The position numbers and the translations under genes are program-made. From Chloroflexia bacterium (GTDB lineage Bacteria > Chloroflexota > Chloroflexia > Thermomicrobiales > CFX8), in assembly GCA_013696045.1 (NCBI GenBank), contig JACCZH010000369.1, forward strand, positions 1 to 6,218: a stretch of 6,218 nucleotides of DNA, read 5' to 3'. Under the pieces are notes generated by a model that saw nothing but the letters and a program-made list of their open reading frames with translations, was not told where the DNA came from and ran no database searches. Below, in pieces: positions 6,216-6,218 of this stretch. Numbering within the stretch: position 1 is the stretch's first letter; every line of letters starts with the position of its first letter.

Positions 6216-6218
6216 GAT

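Larger units (their letters stand above)
6099..6218 (-). promoter_or_regulatory. T-box riboswitch (tRNA-Trp-sensing), 3' half
   Basis: The minus strand carries AGGGTGGCACCGCGGG (6145-6160), matching the T-box consensus AGGGTGGNACCGCG, followed by a terminator and then trpE. In this family uncharged tRNA pairs through its NCCA end with the UGGN bulge, stabilising the antiterminator and letting transcription continue. Here the bulge is UGGC (6153-6156), which requires GCCA. Bacterial tRNA-Trp normally has a G discriminator base, so the match fits the gene controlled. Upstream, CCGUAUCCGCAGAGUGG (about 6182-6198) resembles the conserved stretch before Stem III, followed by a clear Stem III hairpin. 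Stem I, the specifier codon (expected UGG) and the promoter lie beyond 6218, so specificity is inferred from the bulge and the downstream genes. Confidence 0.93.

Noticed and set aside
1..6218. Mobile elements, CRISPR arrays, tRNA or rRNA genes
   Set aside because: No spaced direct repeats, transposase-like proteins or tRNA/rRNA signatures were seen; the window is filled by the operon and its leader.

Overview
The window is most of a tryptophan biosynthesis operon, read entirely on the minus strand. In transcription order (high to low coordinates) it holds the 3' half of a T-box leader, a possible 40-codon leader ORF, then trpE, trpG, trpD, trpC, trpF and trpB. The window cuts trpB about a dozen codons before its expected end. 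trpA, if it follows, lies outside, as do the promoter and the 5' half of the T-box (Stem I with the specifier codon).

Region 5949-6218 is the leader. It has a near-perfect T-box core, an intrinsic terminator with a U6 run, and an antiterminator that reuses the 5' arm of the terminator. The tRNA-binding bulge reads UGGC, which fits the GCCA end expected of tRNA-Trp. Between terminator and trpE lies a small ORF with a good Shine-Dalgarno. Its TAG directly abuts the trpE ATG, which has no Shine-Dalgarno of its own. The terminator 5' arm is also complementary to that Shine-Dalgarno, so the leader may control translation as well as transcription.

Region 1-5948 is six tightly packed genes. trpE/trpG, trpC/trpF and trpF/trpB overlap by ATGA; trpG-trpD is separated by 14 nt and trpD-trpC by 1 nt. 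Together they convert chorismate to anthranilate (TrpE+TrpG), phosphoribosylanthranilate (TrpD), CdRP (TrpF), indole-3-glycerol phosphate (TrpC) and finally tryptophan (TrpB, with TrpA). All active-site motifs I checked are intact, and no frameshift or mobile element is seen.

The organism is a bacterium of moderately high GC. A T-box-controlled trpEGDCFB operon with a separate trpG inside it and no trpC-trpF fusion argues against enteric bacteria. Chloroflexota (for example Thermomicrobia-like) is my best guess, with low confidence, since no phylogeny could be run. The genes are ordinary. The interesting part is the leader.
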